Below are positions 1 to 7,779 of a stretch of DNA of 64,000 nucleotides, piece after piece (the first letter of the stretch is position 1; every line of letters starts with the position of its first letter). Made by a program: the position numbers and the translations under genes. The notes beneath the pieces are model-generated. The model was not told the origin of the DNA and ran no database searches. It worked only from the letters and a program-made list of their open reading frames with translations. The stretch is from assembly GCF_002964605.1 (NCBI RefSeq), contig NZ_PQDH01000009.1, positions 181,231 to 245,230 on the forward strand, read 5' to 3'. Origin of the DNA: Vallitalea okinawensis. GTDB lineage: Bacteria; Bacillota; Clostridia; Lachnospirales; PQDH01.

Positions 1-479
1 GGATCTTTTTCTGGTTTGGAAAGATTGATGGTAATCTCTAAATCACCATAAGGGGTTTCCCCTTTCCAATAAAGATTCTTTGCAATACGATCCATTCGGA
101 TATAATTAGAATTTTTACTCATGGCATAGAAATTATCTACAGCTTCTTTAACACCTTTCTCTTTTGTTGTATTCTGATAACGTGCAACTACTCCTGATTG
201 ACGAGGCATGATAAGTCCCATGATTCTCGCATCCATTAAATCTCTAAGAGTAGTAGTATTATCTTCGATGATTCCTTGTTCAGCACAGTAATCTAAAATG
301 TCATTTAAAATATCCACTGGTGTATCTTCTGCGATAATTATGTCATCACCTGTATAAGGTTCAGCAACTTGTAATAAATCTAATAAGGCATTTCTAGTAG
401 GGATGACATCCCATTCTGATATGAAGTTCTTTTTGAACCCGTAAGCCAATAATCTCTCAATATTTAATTGAATGCTCAT
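1..479 (-). CDS. galT: Galactose-1-phosphate uridylyltransferase, N-terminal part (cut by window edge)
   Basis: The ATG at 479 is preceded by a strong GGAGG site and opens a reading frame that runs off the window start, giving about 159 residues beginning MSIQLNIERLLAYGFKKNFI. The sequence and operon position fit the long (about 500-residue) Firmicutes type of GalT, which swaps UMP between UDP-glucose and galactose-1-phosphate in the Leloir pathway. The catalytic His-Pro-His region would lie outside the window and cannot be checked. The gene starts 10 nt after the galE stop, so the two are co-transcribed. Confidence 0.88.
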   Translation of the reverse strand, partial: MSIQLNIERLLAYGFKKNFISEWDVIPTRNALLDLLQVAEPYTGDDIIIAEDTPVDILNDILDYCAEQGIIEDNTTTLRDLMDARIMGLIMPRQSGVVARYQNTTKEKGVKEAVDNFYAMSKNSNYIRMDRIAKNLYWKGETPYGDLEITINLSKPEKD

Positions 480-489
480 ATTATCCCTC

Positions 490-1479
490 CTATTTCTCGA
501 AGCCTTCTGGATTATTTTTATGCCATTGCCATGCTGAGGCAATAATAGTTTCTAAATCATCGTATCTAGGATTCCAACCTAATTCTTCGATAATACGATC
601 TGATGATGCAATCAATACTGCTGGGTCACCTGCACGTCGATCAGTAATTTCAGCAGGTATAGGATGACCTGTTACTTTTCTAGCAATTTCAATAACCTCT
701 TTAACTGAAAAACCTTTTCCATTGCCAAGGTTATATGTAGCACTTGTATTGTCTTTACGTAATTTTTCTACTGCTAAGATATGAGCATCAGCTAGATCAG
801 TTACATGGATGTAGTCACGTATGCAACTACCATCTTCAGTAGGATAGTCATCACCAAATACAAATATTTTTTCTCTTTTACCTAATGGCACTTGCAAAAT
901 TAATGGTATTAGGTGTGATTCTGGGCTATGATCTTCACCAATTTCACCACTCTTATGGGCTCCACAAGCATTAAAATAGCGTAATACCACATGCTTGATA
1001 TTATAAGCTTCATCACACCACTTGAGCATTTTTTCTACAGATAATTTAGTTTCTCCGTATGGGTTTTTAGGCTCTGTTTTATCGGACTCCTGAATTGGAA
1101 TACTTTCAGGCTCACCATAAGTTGCTGCTGTTGAAGAGAATACAATCTTCTTCACTTCATGCTTTTCCATGGATTTTAGTAAACACATGGTTCCATATAC
1201 GTTGTTCTCATAGTATTTTAAAGGTTCCACACAACTCTCACCAACTAAAGAGTCTGCTGCAAAATCAATAACACTATCGATTTTGTTCTCTGTAAAGACT
1301 GTGTCCATGAAAGCTTCATCTCTTAAATCGCCTACATAAAGCTTTGCACCTTCTAATACGGCATCTCTATGTCCTTTTTGTAGGTTATCAACGACAACAA
1401 CTTCTTCACCTTTATCTAAAAGTTCTGCTACTGTATGTGAGCCAATATAACCTGCTCCACCACAAACTAATACTGCCAT
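490..1479 (-). CDS. galE: UDP-glucose 4-epimerase
   Basis: This 329-residue protein is a short-chain dehydrogenase-fold epimerase that interconverts UDP-galactose and UDP-glucose in the cytoplasm with bound NAD. The N-terminal GGAGYIGSH Rossmann motif, the active-site STAATYG segment and the YGETK (YxxxK) catalytic pair are all visible, and the length matches the family (about 330-340). An AAGGAGC site precedes the ATG at 1479. It lies between a methyltransferase gene and galT in the gal operon. Function is well supported; activity on the N-acetyl forms cannot be judged. Confidence 0.96.
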   Translation of the reverse strand: MAVLVCGGAGYIGSHTVAELLDKGEEVVVVDNLQKGHRDAVLEGAKLYVGDLRDEAFMDTVFTENKIDSVIDFAADSLVGESCVEPLKYYENNVYGTMCLLKSMEKHEVKKIVFSSTAATYGEPESIPIQESDKTEPKNPYGETKLSVEKMLKWCDEAYNIKHVVLRYFNACGAHKSGEIGEDHSPESHLIPLILQVPLGKREKIFVFGDDYPTEDGSCIRDYIHVTDLADAHILAVEKLRKDNTSATYNLGNGKGFSVKEVIEIARKVTGHPIPAEITDRRAGDPAVLIASSDRIIEELGWNPRYDDLETIIASAWQWHKNNPEGFEK

Positions 1480-1495
1480 AGGTTCACGCTCCTTT

Positions 1496-2296
1496 TTATT
1501 TTCGAGCTATAAACATCCCACCATCTTTTGTGATAGGGATGTGCTCCTTATCATAAAACAAACCATATATATATTCTTCAAATGCATCTTTGCCTCTCTC
1601 TTCAATGATCTTAACAGTATTGCCAAAACCTTTAAGAGAAAGTATATATTCATAAAGTGGATCTGGCTCTTTCACCAATAAACCGTCTTTATAGCGTCTG
1701 ATCTCAACGGATTTAAATTCTTTTCTTAGCATTTGACCACCATTTTCTAGCCCAAAATGTCTAGCAACATGATGATTTAAGAAATCTATTCGAGGGTCAA
1801 ATGCTGTTAATAACTTACCTAATTCAACCATATTGTTAATACCTAAGGTCGTACAATATAATTTACCCTTTGGTTTTATTACCCTTGCCATCTCTTTGAT
1901 CGCTTTCTCTTTATCTGGTATGTGATAAATCATATGATTTGCAATCACAGCATCAAAGGTTTCATCTTCGAATGGAATTTCTTCTGCATTGACAACCTGA
2001 TAGGTCATATGTTGACTAAGGTTCTTTGTATTTTCCTGCGCCCTTTTTAACATTCCTGGTGATTGGTCCGTTAATGTTATATCCCATTCTTTTTCTATAA
2101 CTTCTTTTTTACCACGCCATTGACCACCAGTACCACATCCAAGTTCTAATATTTTAATACCGAAAGGAAATACATATTGATCGAAAACCCATCTACCCCA
2201 CCCGTAACTGTTCATACTATAGCGATTATGAATTTGCATACGTGCTTGTAGATTATTTGAGGTTTTGTATTGTTTTTTTACTTCTTTGGATTTCAT
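1496..2296 (-). CDS. Class I SAM-dependent methyltransferase
   Basis: A 266-residue protein with the SAM-binding motif LELGCGTG at about residue 50, an acidic loop (TDQSPGML) and the VIANHMIYHIPD segment typical of the Methyltransf_11/25 families. The substrate is unknown. The ATG at 2296 follows a TAGGAGGG site. It sits between a permease gene and galE with short spacing, so it is probably transcribed with the gal genes although nothing in the Leloir pathway needs a methyltransferase. It may be a passenger or may act on a sugar or small molecule linked to galactoside use; I cannot tell which. Confidence 0.8.
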   Translation of the reverse strand: MKSKEVKKQYKTSNNLQARMQIHNRYSMNSYGWGRWVFDQYVFPFGIKILELGCGTGGQWRGKKEVIEKEWDITLTDQSPGMLKRAQENTKNLSQHMTYQVVNAEEIPFEDETFDAVIANHMIYHIPDKEKAIKEMARVIKPKGKLYCTTLGINNMVELGKLLTAFDPRIDFLNHHVARHFGLENGGQMLRKEFKSVEIRRYKDGLLVKEPDPLYEYILSLKGFGNTVKIIEERGKDAFEEYIYGLFYDKEHIPITKDGGMFIARK

Positions 2297-2340
2297 TGTG
2301 TGCCCTCCTATTTAATGATTGATTATTTTCTATACTCTAA

Positions 2341-3063
2341 TCATGTGATGAGTTGCAATAATTTAATCATTCCTAAAATAAACAATAAACAAATAATAAG
2401 TTTACGAAACTTCCTATCATTAATCCTTCTGCAAATTATAATCCCTAATGTACCTCCTATGAAAAGTGCAATAAGATTGCCACCTAACATATACAGGGTA
2501 CTCCTATCAAAAAGACCTTGGATATAAAACGTTATTATTGTTATTATATTTACTATTATAGCATAGAAGGTTAAATTAGCCCTAAATTGCTCTTTGCTAT
2601 GTCCTTCATTGGATAGAAATATAACGATTGGAGGACCGCTCATTGCAATACTACTATTCAATATTCCAGATAATAGACCTGTTAGGCTATAAGCTAACTT
2701 TTTGTTTTTAAAATGTATATGAAATCCAAAATACATGGCTAAGGCAATGATGATGATAACAAAACTCATGATGATCTTAAGGATATCTGAATCAACATGA
2801 ATTAAACCATATACACCAATTGGAATCCCTATAATACCGCATAGAGTCATTAAACTGATTTCTTTCAAGTTGACATGTTGTCGACATGATGCAAATACCA
2901 TGATATTGGTGACTGTACTACAGGCAACAACCAGGGGAACTGTTTGACTTAAAGGTATAATCATACTTAGGAATGGTACTGCCAATAAGGCAAAGCCAAA
3001 ACCCGCCACACCTTGTAATATGCTGGCTAAAAATATGATTAAACTAGATAATAAGAGTTCCAA
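2341..3063 (-). CDS. TSUP (TauE/SafE) family membrane permease
   Basis: A 240-residue, very hydrophobic protein with about seven to eight predicted membrane segments. The N-terminal LQGVAGFGFALLAVPFLS segment and the internal GLLSGILNSSIAMSGPPIVIF repeat are hallmarks of the TSUP/TauE/SafE family of anion (sulfite, sulfonate or organic acid) exporters. The likely start is TTG at 3063, directly abutting the galK stop, which points to translational coupling. The substrate is not inferable. Its place inside a gal operon is unusual, because galactose entry normally uses ABC, PTS or MFS systems. Confidence 0.82.
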   Translation of the reverse strand: MELLLSSLIIFLASILQGVAGFGFALLAVPFLSMIIPLSQTVPLVVACSTVTNIMVFASCRQHVNLKEISLMTLCGIIGIPIGVYGLIHVDSDILKIIMSFVIIIIALAMYFGFHIHFKNKKLAYSLTGLLSGILNSSIAMSGPPIVIFLSNEGHSKEQFRANLTFYAIIVNIITIITFYIQGLFDRSTLYMLGGNLIALFIGGTLGIIICRRINDRKFRKLIICLLFILGMIKLLQLIT

Positions 3064-4224
3064 CTAAAGTACTCTAGCTCCTTGACCTACTTCAGCTACA
3101 TAAAAAGCTGGCTTTAATCCTGTTCTCGCTTCGTAGTTTTTACCTACTTCTTCAATGAATGTATCCACTGCATCTTCTTTAACGATACTGATGGTACAAC
3201 CACCGAAGCCTGCCCCTGTCATTCTTGAACCAATTGTTCCTGCTACTTTTCTTGCCTCTTCTACCATGGTATCTAATTCAACACCTGTTACCTCATATAG
3301 GTCTTTTAAGCTATCATGTGAAGCATTCATTAATTCTCCAAATCTAGCGATGTCCCCGTCTTTTAATTTATCTACAGCTTCTAGAACACGAGCGTTTTCT
3401 GCTACAGCATGTTCAGCACGATTTCTTGCAATATTACTTGTTATTAAGTGTTTCTTTGCTTCAAATTCATCCATATTTAAATCACATAATGCATTGATGT
3501 CACATTCTATTTGTAGGTCAGCCAAAGCTGCTTCACACTCTGATCTTCTTTCATTGTATTTAGAGTCTGCTAAGCCTCTCCTCTTATTGGTATTACCAAT
3601 AATCAATTTAGCACCTTGTAATTTAAGTGGTGCATAAGCATATTGTAATGTATCACAGTTAAGTAAGATCGCATGATCTTCTTTACCCATACCTACAGCA
3701 AATTGATCCATGATACCACAGTTAACACCTACGAAAAGGTTTTCTGCTTTCTGACTCAATTTCACGAGTTCAACCATATCTTCACCTAAGTTGTAAAGAT
3801 CATTCACAATAACCCCTGTTAAAACTTCTAATGATGCTGATGAAGATAAGCCTGCTCCGTTTGGAATGTTACCAGAGATTAATACTTCATAACCACCAAC
3901 TTCATGACCTTTACCCATTAACTCTTTTATAACACCCTTAGGATAATTGGTCCAATCATGCTCTTCAACATATACTAATGCTTCTTCTAAATTAACTTCT
4001 ACTTTTAAATCAAAGTTTGTAGTTGCAAACTTAACAATTCTGTCCTCTCTTTTTCGGGCTACTGCAAATGTACCAAAACTTAATGCACATGGGAAAACAC
4101 AACCCCCATTATAATCAATATGTTCTCCAATTAAGTTAACACGTCCTGGTGATAAGTATTCTCTTATATCATCACCATCACCATATAGTTTAATAAATTC
4201 TTGTCTTAAGGCTTTAATATCCAT
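3064..4224 (-). CDS. galK: Galactokinase
   Basis: A 386-residue GHMP-family kinase that phosphorylates galactose at C1 using ATP, the first Leloir step. Diagnostic motifs are visible in order: the galactokinase signature around [16 protein letters not shown] near residue 30, the ATP-binding GLSSSASLE motif near residue 125, and the C-terminal [10 protein letters not shown] motif. Length matches the family. The ATG at 4224 follows AAGGAGG. It is the first enzyme gene after the repressor gene (72-nt gap), with no clear promoter in the gap, so it is probably read from the repressor promoter. Confidence 0.97.
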   Translation of the reverse strand: MDIKALRQEFIKLYGDGDDIREYLSPGRVNLIGEHIDYNGGCVFPCALSFGTFAVARKREDRIVKFATTNFDLKVEVNLEEALVYVEEHDWTNYPKGVIKELMGKGHEVGGYEVLISGNIPNGAGLSSSASLEVLTGVIVNDLYNLGEDMVELVKLSQKAENLFVGVNCGIMDQFAVGMGKEDHAILLNCDTLQYAYAPLKLQGAKLIIGNTNKRRGLADSKYNERRSECEAALADLQIECDINALCDLNMDEFEAKKHLITSNIARNRAEHAVAENARVLEAVDKLKDGDIARFGELMNASHDSLKDLYEVTGVELDTMVEEARKVAGTIGSRMTGAGFGGCTISIVKEDAVDTFIEEVGKNYEARTGLKPAFYVAEVGQGARVL

Positions 4225-4296
4225 CTCTAATCCTCCTTGTTATTTTCAAGTTGTATATGTTATCTCATGACCAGTGTTTCTGACCATGTTGTATTT

Positions 4297-5334
4297 CTAA
4301 TCTTGATTCAATATTGTTACTGTATCCCTTTTAATCAGGCTATTCTCTAGAACAATACGCATAAAGCTTTCGTTTTTATCTTTCATGATTTCATGTAAGC
4401 GTCTTGCTGACTTTTGACCAAGTTCATACATGTTTTGATCTACTGTTGTCAACTTAGGTTCTGTTAACTGAGAAATCATTGTATTATCATAACCAATAAT
4501 AGATACATCTTCCGGAACTCTTAAACCAGCCTTTTTAATACCATTCATAGCTCCAACTGCCATGGTATCGTTACATGCAAAAATGGCGGATGGCGGATTA
4601 TTACTTTCAAGCCTTTTCATAACGGCTGCCATACTGAGGTCTGAGGTCTGAATGCTATTACCGTCTTCAATGATTACGACATTTTCTTGATTGATGACCA
4701 TTTCATGCTTTTCATGAATGTCATAATAGACTTTTTCCTTTAAATCATAGGAATAACTGTCCTTACCTCTTAAGAAAGCCACGTTTTTATGACCGCATTC
4801 TAATAAGTAGTTAAGAGCATCGTAGGTTCCCATCTCTTGGTCATTCAAAACAAAGTGGCATTTAATACCTTTGGAATAACCATTGATGACTACCAGTGGT
4901 ATTTTCTTTGTTACTTCTTCTAAATAACCGTTTTTGATATTCTCATTACGTGGGTCAATGATAATGATCCCATCCACTTGGCGATCCATAAGGGTTGTAA
5001 TAATTTTACGTTCTTCCTTAGCATCTCCTTCTGTATCTGATAAGAAGATGGTATAACCGTGAGCTTTCATGTAATGCTCAATACCTTTAACAACTGTTGG
5101 AAAGAAAAGGTTTGCTATACTAGGTACAATGACGCCTATGGTATAGGTTTTGTTTCTAATCAAACCTCTTGCCAACATGTTTGGGGTAAAGTTAAGTTCT
5201 TCTATGGCTTTCTCTACCTTGATTTTAGTTGATTCCTTAACTGGATAATTTTTGTTCATTACTCTTGAAACTGTGGTGATAGACACACCTGCTCTTTTGG
5301 CTACATCTTGAATGGTTACTTTGTTTTTTTCCAT
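4297..5334 (-). CDS. LacI/GalR-family transcriptional repressor of the gal operon
   Basis: A 345-residue regulator. The N-terminal LacI helix-turn-helix (VTIQDVAKRAGVSITTVSRVMN) is followed by a hinge ending NMLARGLI and a periplasmic-binding-protein-like sensor domain (IGVIVPSIANLFFPTVVKGIE). I chose the second in-frame ATG at 5334 because the AGAGGG ribosome site lies 6 nt before it but touches the first ATG at 5340. As the first gene of a gal operon it most likely represses that operon until galactose or a derivative binds. Two identical-type palindromes upstream (5351-5366, 5448-5465) are its probable operators. Confidence 0.9.
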   Translation of the reverse strand: MEKNKVTIQDVAKRAGVSITTVSRVMNKNYPVKESTKIKVEKAIEELNFTPNMLARGLIRNKTYTIGVIVPSIANLFFPTVVKGIEHYMKAHGYTIFLSDTEGDAKEERKIITTLMDRQVDGIIIIDPRNENIKNGYLEEVTKKIPLVVINGYSKGIKCHFVLNDQEMGTYDALNYLLECGHKNVAFLRGKDSYSYDLKEKVYYDIHEKHEMVINQENVVIIEDGNSIQTSDLSMAAVMKRLESNNPPSAIFACNDTMAVGAMNGIKKAGLRVPEDVSIIGYDNTMISQLTEPKLTTVDQNMYELGQKSARRLHEIMKDKNESFMRIVLENSLIKRDTVTILNQD

Positions 5335-5350
5335 ATTCATCCCTCTTTTT

Positions 5351-5366
5351 TAGAAAACCTTTTCTA
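5351..5366 (-). promoter_or_regulatory. Probable operator 1 of the LacI-family repressor
   Basis: TAGAAAA-N2-TTTTCTA with perfect 7-bp arms, placed immediately downstream of the -10 box so that it covers the transcription start. That is a classic position for repression, and it implies autoregulation. Confidence 0.7.
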
Positions 5367-5371
5367 TTTTT

Positions 5372-5400
5372 ATTATAGAACTTCCGAATCTATAAGTCAA
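5372..5400 (-). promoter_or_regulatory. Sigma-A promoter of the gal operon
   Basis: On the minus strand TTGACT (5395-5400), a 17-bp spacer and TATAAT (5372-5377), followed by operator 1. This is a near-consensus promoter for the repressor gene and probably the whole operon. Confidence 0.8.
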
Positions 5401-5447
5401 TTGGATATATTTGATGAATCCATTTCTCTGGTTTTATAGAGAATTGC

Positions 5448-5465
5448 TTAGAAAATATTTTCTAA
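5448..5465 (-). promoter_or_regulatory. Probable operator 2 of the LacI-family repressor
   Basis: Perfect 18-bp palindrome TTAGAAAATATTTTCTAA. It shares the TAGAAAA-N2-TTTTCTA core of operator 1, centred 98 bp upstream of it, which would allow looping. Confidence 0.6.
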
Positions 5466-5550
5466 AAGAATGAGTATTTTTCTACTAATTAAAAACTAAA
5501 TTATTTCTTACAAACTAATCTTGTTAGATTAAAACGGATAAATAAACATA

Positions 5551-5597
5551 AAAAAGCTGACTCACAACAGAACTTATTTCTATTGTGAATCAGCTTT
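5551..5597 (-). terminator. Rho-independent terminator at the end of the tail element
   Basis: A 15-bp stem with one mismatch (AAAGCTGA.. / ..TCAGCTTT), followed on the minus strand by a run of T. It lies after the last lysis gene, marking the 3-prime limit of the element's transcripts. Confidence 0.85.
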
Positions 5598-5607
5598 CTT
5601 TATCCTT

Positions 5608-5958
5608 TTAATCCAAATAGTGAACCATGGTATCTACAATAATTTCAAGTATTTCTTCTTCTAATTCAATGTTAAGTGTTTTAGTAATATCTCTCGATGA
5701 ATCAAGAATTAAATCTTTATTAACATCCTCCCCTAATTCTTGTAGCTCTATGATTATCTTTTTGATTATGGTAGTTATCTTTTTGACAACTTCATCATCA
5801 TAAATAGCACCAGCAATACTCAATCCTAAGATAACCTGTTGATATAGTTCATCCCTTTTTTCTATCTTTGGTGCAATATATCTTAAATATAAAACTAATG
5901 ATCCTACTGTTATCAATGCTGCAAGTACATACCAATTAATAGCATCAAAAAACTCCAT
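5608..5958 (-). CDS. LLH-family phage holin-like protein
   Basis: A 116-residue protein with one N-terminal membrane segment (about residues 9-27), a charged stretch, then an amphipathic helical C-terminal domain. This matches the layout of LLH-type phage holins in Firmicutes prophages. It is the last gene of the element, directly after the amidase (43-nt gap), so it probably helps the amidase reach the wall or forms the membrane lesion that triggers lysis. A second holin candidate is at 13386-13613. Identification rests on architecture and position; there is no catalytic motif to check. Confidence 0.7.
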   Translation of the reverse strand: MEFFDAINWYVLAALITVGSLVLYLRYIAPKIEKRDELYQQVILGLSIAGAIYDDEVVKKITTIIKKIIIELQELGEDVNKDLILDSSRDITKTLNIELEEEILEIIVDTMVHYLD

Positions 5959-6001
5959 ACTTCACCTCTTCCCTCAACTTTGCTTTAATATTTTATATCT
6001 C

Positions 6002-6709
6002 CTATCCCTCTCTTGTAGTCACACGATTAATCATCTCAAAGAATAGCCATAGAGGTGTTGGTTCCATGAGGTCTTTCTCACACCAACCATCCACATCTTT
6101 AATCAAATCTTTTTCCCCTAAGCTACGTATTGCTTCTATTCCAATCTTTTGTTGCCAACTCATCTTAACATCATCTCCTCTATTTACACTGCCAAAGTAC
6201 TTTTTAATATCATCAACAAATAATTCCCATCCTTCATCAAGTATCTTGTGTGGACAATATTTACCTGTCCACTCTTTATGGGGTACAACGTTCTGAATAC
6301 TTTCAACATTATTGAATAACCAAACTATTAACTTAACTGCATTACTTCGTGCCCTGGCCCAATCAATACCTTCCTGTTCACATATCTCAATACCTATTGA
6401 TGATCTGTTACCTTTACCATAGGTCCCATCACCAGCATGCCAAGCTGATTCATTGATAGGTAATTCCTGAATAATTTGCTTATCATCCACAGTAAAGTGC
6501 CAACTCACATACGAAGTCGTATCGTCTACATATTCGGTATGCACTTCAGCATCAGCACCTTTATTGCTATTACCTGTATTATGTACAGTGATAGAAGTCG
6601 GGTTCATTGGATATTGTGGTCTTGAGGTTTTATTTGATATAGGTATTAAATCAGCTCTAAAGGGAACTCCATATATTTCATCGTTTTGTATGACTACTTT
6701 TTCAATCAT
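6002..6709 (-). CDS. N-acetylmuramoyl-L-alanine amidase (endolysin)
   Basis: A 235-residue Amidase_2/PGRP-fold zinc amidase that cuts the bond between muramic acid and the stem peptide. The zinc ligands are visible as His in TSITVHNTG and His plus Cys in VPHKEW..KYCPH; SWHFTVDD and SIGIEIC mark the core. The catalytic part covers about residues 15-165. The C-terminal 60 residues form a small helical domain, perhaps for wall binding. ATG at 6709 follows TAGGTGAT. There is no signal peptide, so release depends on a holin. The sequence just upstream is a scar of a holin gene (see 6711-6786). Confidence 0.93.
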   Translation of the reverse strand: MIEKVVIQNDEIYGVPFRADLIPISNKTSRPQYPMNPTSITVHNTGNSNKGADAEVHTEYVDDTTSYVSWHFTVDDKQIIQELPINESAWHAGDGTYGKGNRSSIGIEICEQEGIDWARARSNAVKLIVWLFNNVESIQNVVPHKEWTGKYCPHKILDEGWELFVDDIKKYFGSVNRGDDVKMSWQQKIGIEAIRSLGEKDLIKDVDGWCEKDLMEPTPLWLFFEMINRVTTREG

Positions 6710-6710
6710 A

Positions 6711-6786
6711 CTATCACCTACCCCTAAATTTTGTTGTTTTCATTAATTTATCAATTTGCATTTAGTGAGCTCACTCTTGTGCTCCT
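6711..6786 (-). pseudogene. Remnant of a holin gene 3-prime end (duplication scar)
   Basis: On the minus strand this stretch aligns with the end of the intact holin gene and the following gene start at about 13370-13440: shared blocks include AAATGCAA, AAAACAACAAAA and TAGGTGATAGT, then TGATTGAAAAAGT. A ribosome site (AAAGGAG) and GTG start remain, but the frame stops after seven codons. It appears to be what is left of a second holin copy after cassette duplication or insertion. Confidence 0.65.
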
Positions 6787-7377
6787 TTAATTTTTTGTTC
6801 TAGTGAATGGGTACGGTGTTTCAGTAACATAGGTATCTTTATACCAGTTAGTTACTTTTTTCATTTGCCCAAGAGCATAAGCTGTAGTTCCATTATAATA
6901 AGATGGATCAACTCTTAACCATAACTGAATTTTATCACCTTTACTAACGACTTGATTGAAATCCTCCAGATAATGGGCATCCCAGGGTTCGGCAGATATA
7001 GCATTTGATTTCGTTACCGGTCCTACTAAAATCCCATTGAGTCCAAAAGAAGCATTCGATTTACTAATACCACTAGACGCCCAACACCACGTTGTGGCTC
7101 TAACTACAAATAACCCACTTTCAGTTGCTTCTATCTCTCTCGATAAATACCAATCTCCAGAGTTGGTAGAACCTCGTGTTTCCATCCCAGAAGGAAAACT
7201 AAAAATTCTAACAATACCAGAGTTATCTGGGGTGATTAAAGAATTTTTAAAACATTCAACCCACTCACTACCGCTCCATACCCATGCATTTTTTAATTCA
7301 ACCCAAGCACTACCATTCCAATACCTACCATTCTTTATATCATCAAATGAAGTACTATCTCTAAATTTTATACTCAT
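6787..7377 (-). CDS. Tail fibre accessory protein with Trp-rich N-terminal repeats (cassette B)
   Basis: A 196-residue protein. The N-terminal 45 residues hold two tandem aromatic units of the form YWNGSAWVELK / WSGSEWVECF, a pattern common in phage baseplate and fibre accessory proteins. The rest is a predicted beta-rich domain ending in FTRTKN. I do not recognise a specific family for this part. ATG start; 15 nt from the preceding gene. As the last gene of fibre cassette B it probably forms the distal receptor-binding tip or a fibre chaperone. No enzymatic motif is seen. Confidence 0.6.
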   Translation of the reverse strand: MSIKFRDSTSFDDIKNGRYWNGSAWVELKNAWVWSGSEWVECFKNSLITPDNSGIVRIFSFPSGMETRGSTNSGDWYLSREIEATESGLFVVRATTWCWASSGISKSNASFGLNGILVGPVTKSNAISAEPWDAHYLEDFNQVVSKGDKIQLWLRVDPSYYNGTTAYALGQMKKVTNWYKDTYVTETPYPFTRTKN

Positions 7378-7392
7378 AACACTTCACCTTCT

Positions 7393-7770
7393 TTATATTT
7401 CAAACCAAATGTCATTGGTTTGTGGTGATAAAGGTGCAGAAGTAGATACTGTTATTTTAGGCTGTTTAGTATTTTCAATATAAATACGTTTATCTGTATT
7501 GTTATTAAATGTGAATGCATCTCCAGCACTTCCAACTTGAAGACATCCATCAGTTCTAAATATGCCTGTACCACAGTATATTCCGCTTGTAAAAGCGTTT
7601 GTATCATTTAGTCTGAGCAATGAATCATGCATTCTTATTGCTTCTTTGCCATCCCCATATATGTGGTTGTGAACATCTATTCCATCTGAATTTATTTCAT
7701 TACCGTTACAAATAATTCTTCCTTTTATATCTAAATCTCCATATACTTTTGTTGAGTCTAAATTAGCCAT
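7393..7770 (-). CDS. Short tail fibre protein (cassette B)
   Basis: A 125-residue protein rich in Gly, Asn and beta-forming residues (DLDIKGRIICNGNEINSDG, VDVHNHIYGDGKEAI), typical of trimeric phage fibre segments that start with a short coil and continue as a beta-prism. It has the look of the C-terminal portion of a longer fibre encoded as a separate gene. Co-transcribed with its neighbours (10-16-nt gaps). The function as a fibre component is inferred from composition and position only. Confidence 0.55.
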   Translation of the reverse strand: MANLDSTKVYGDLDIKGRIICNGNEINSDGIDVHNHIYGDGKEAIRMHDSLLRLNDTNAFTSGIYCGTGIFRTDGCLQVGSAGDAFTFNNNTDKRIYIENTKQPKITVSTSAPLSPQTNDIWFEI

Positions 7771-7779
7771 ACCATCACC

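Noticed and set aside
2270..2527. Plus-strand ORF across the methyltransferase-permease junction, and similar antisense frames over galK, the fibres, the Tal and protease genes
   Set aside because: They lie opposite well-supported genes, lack ribosome sites and have AT-driven composition.
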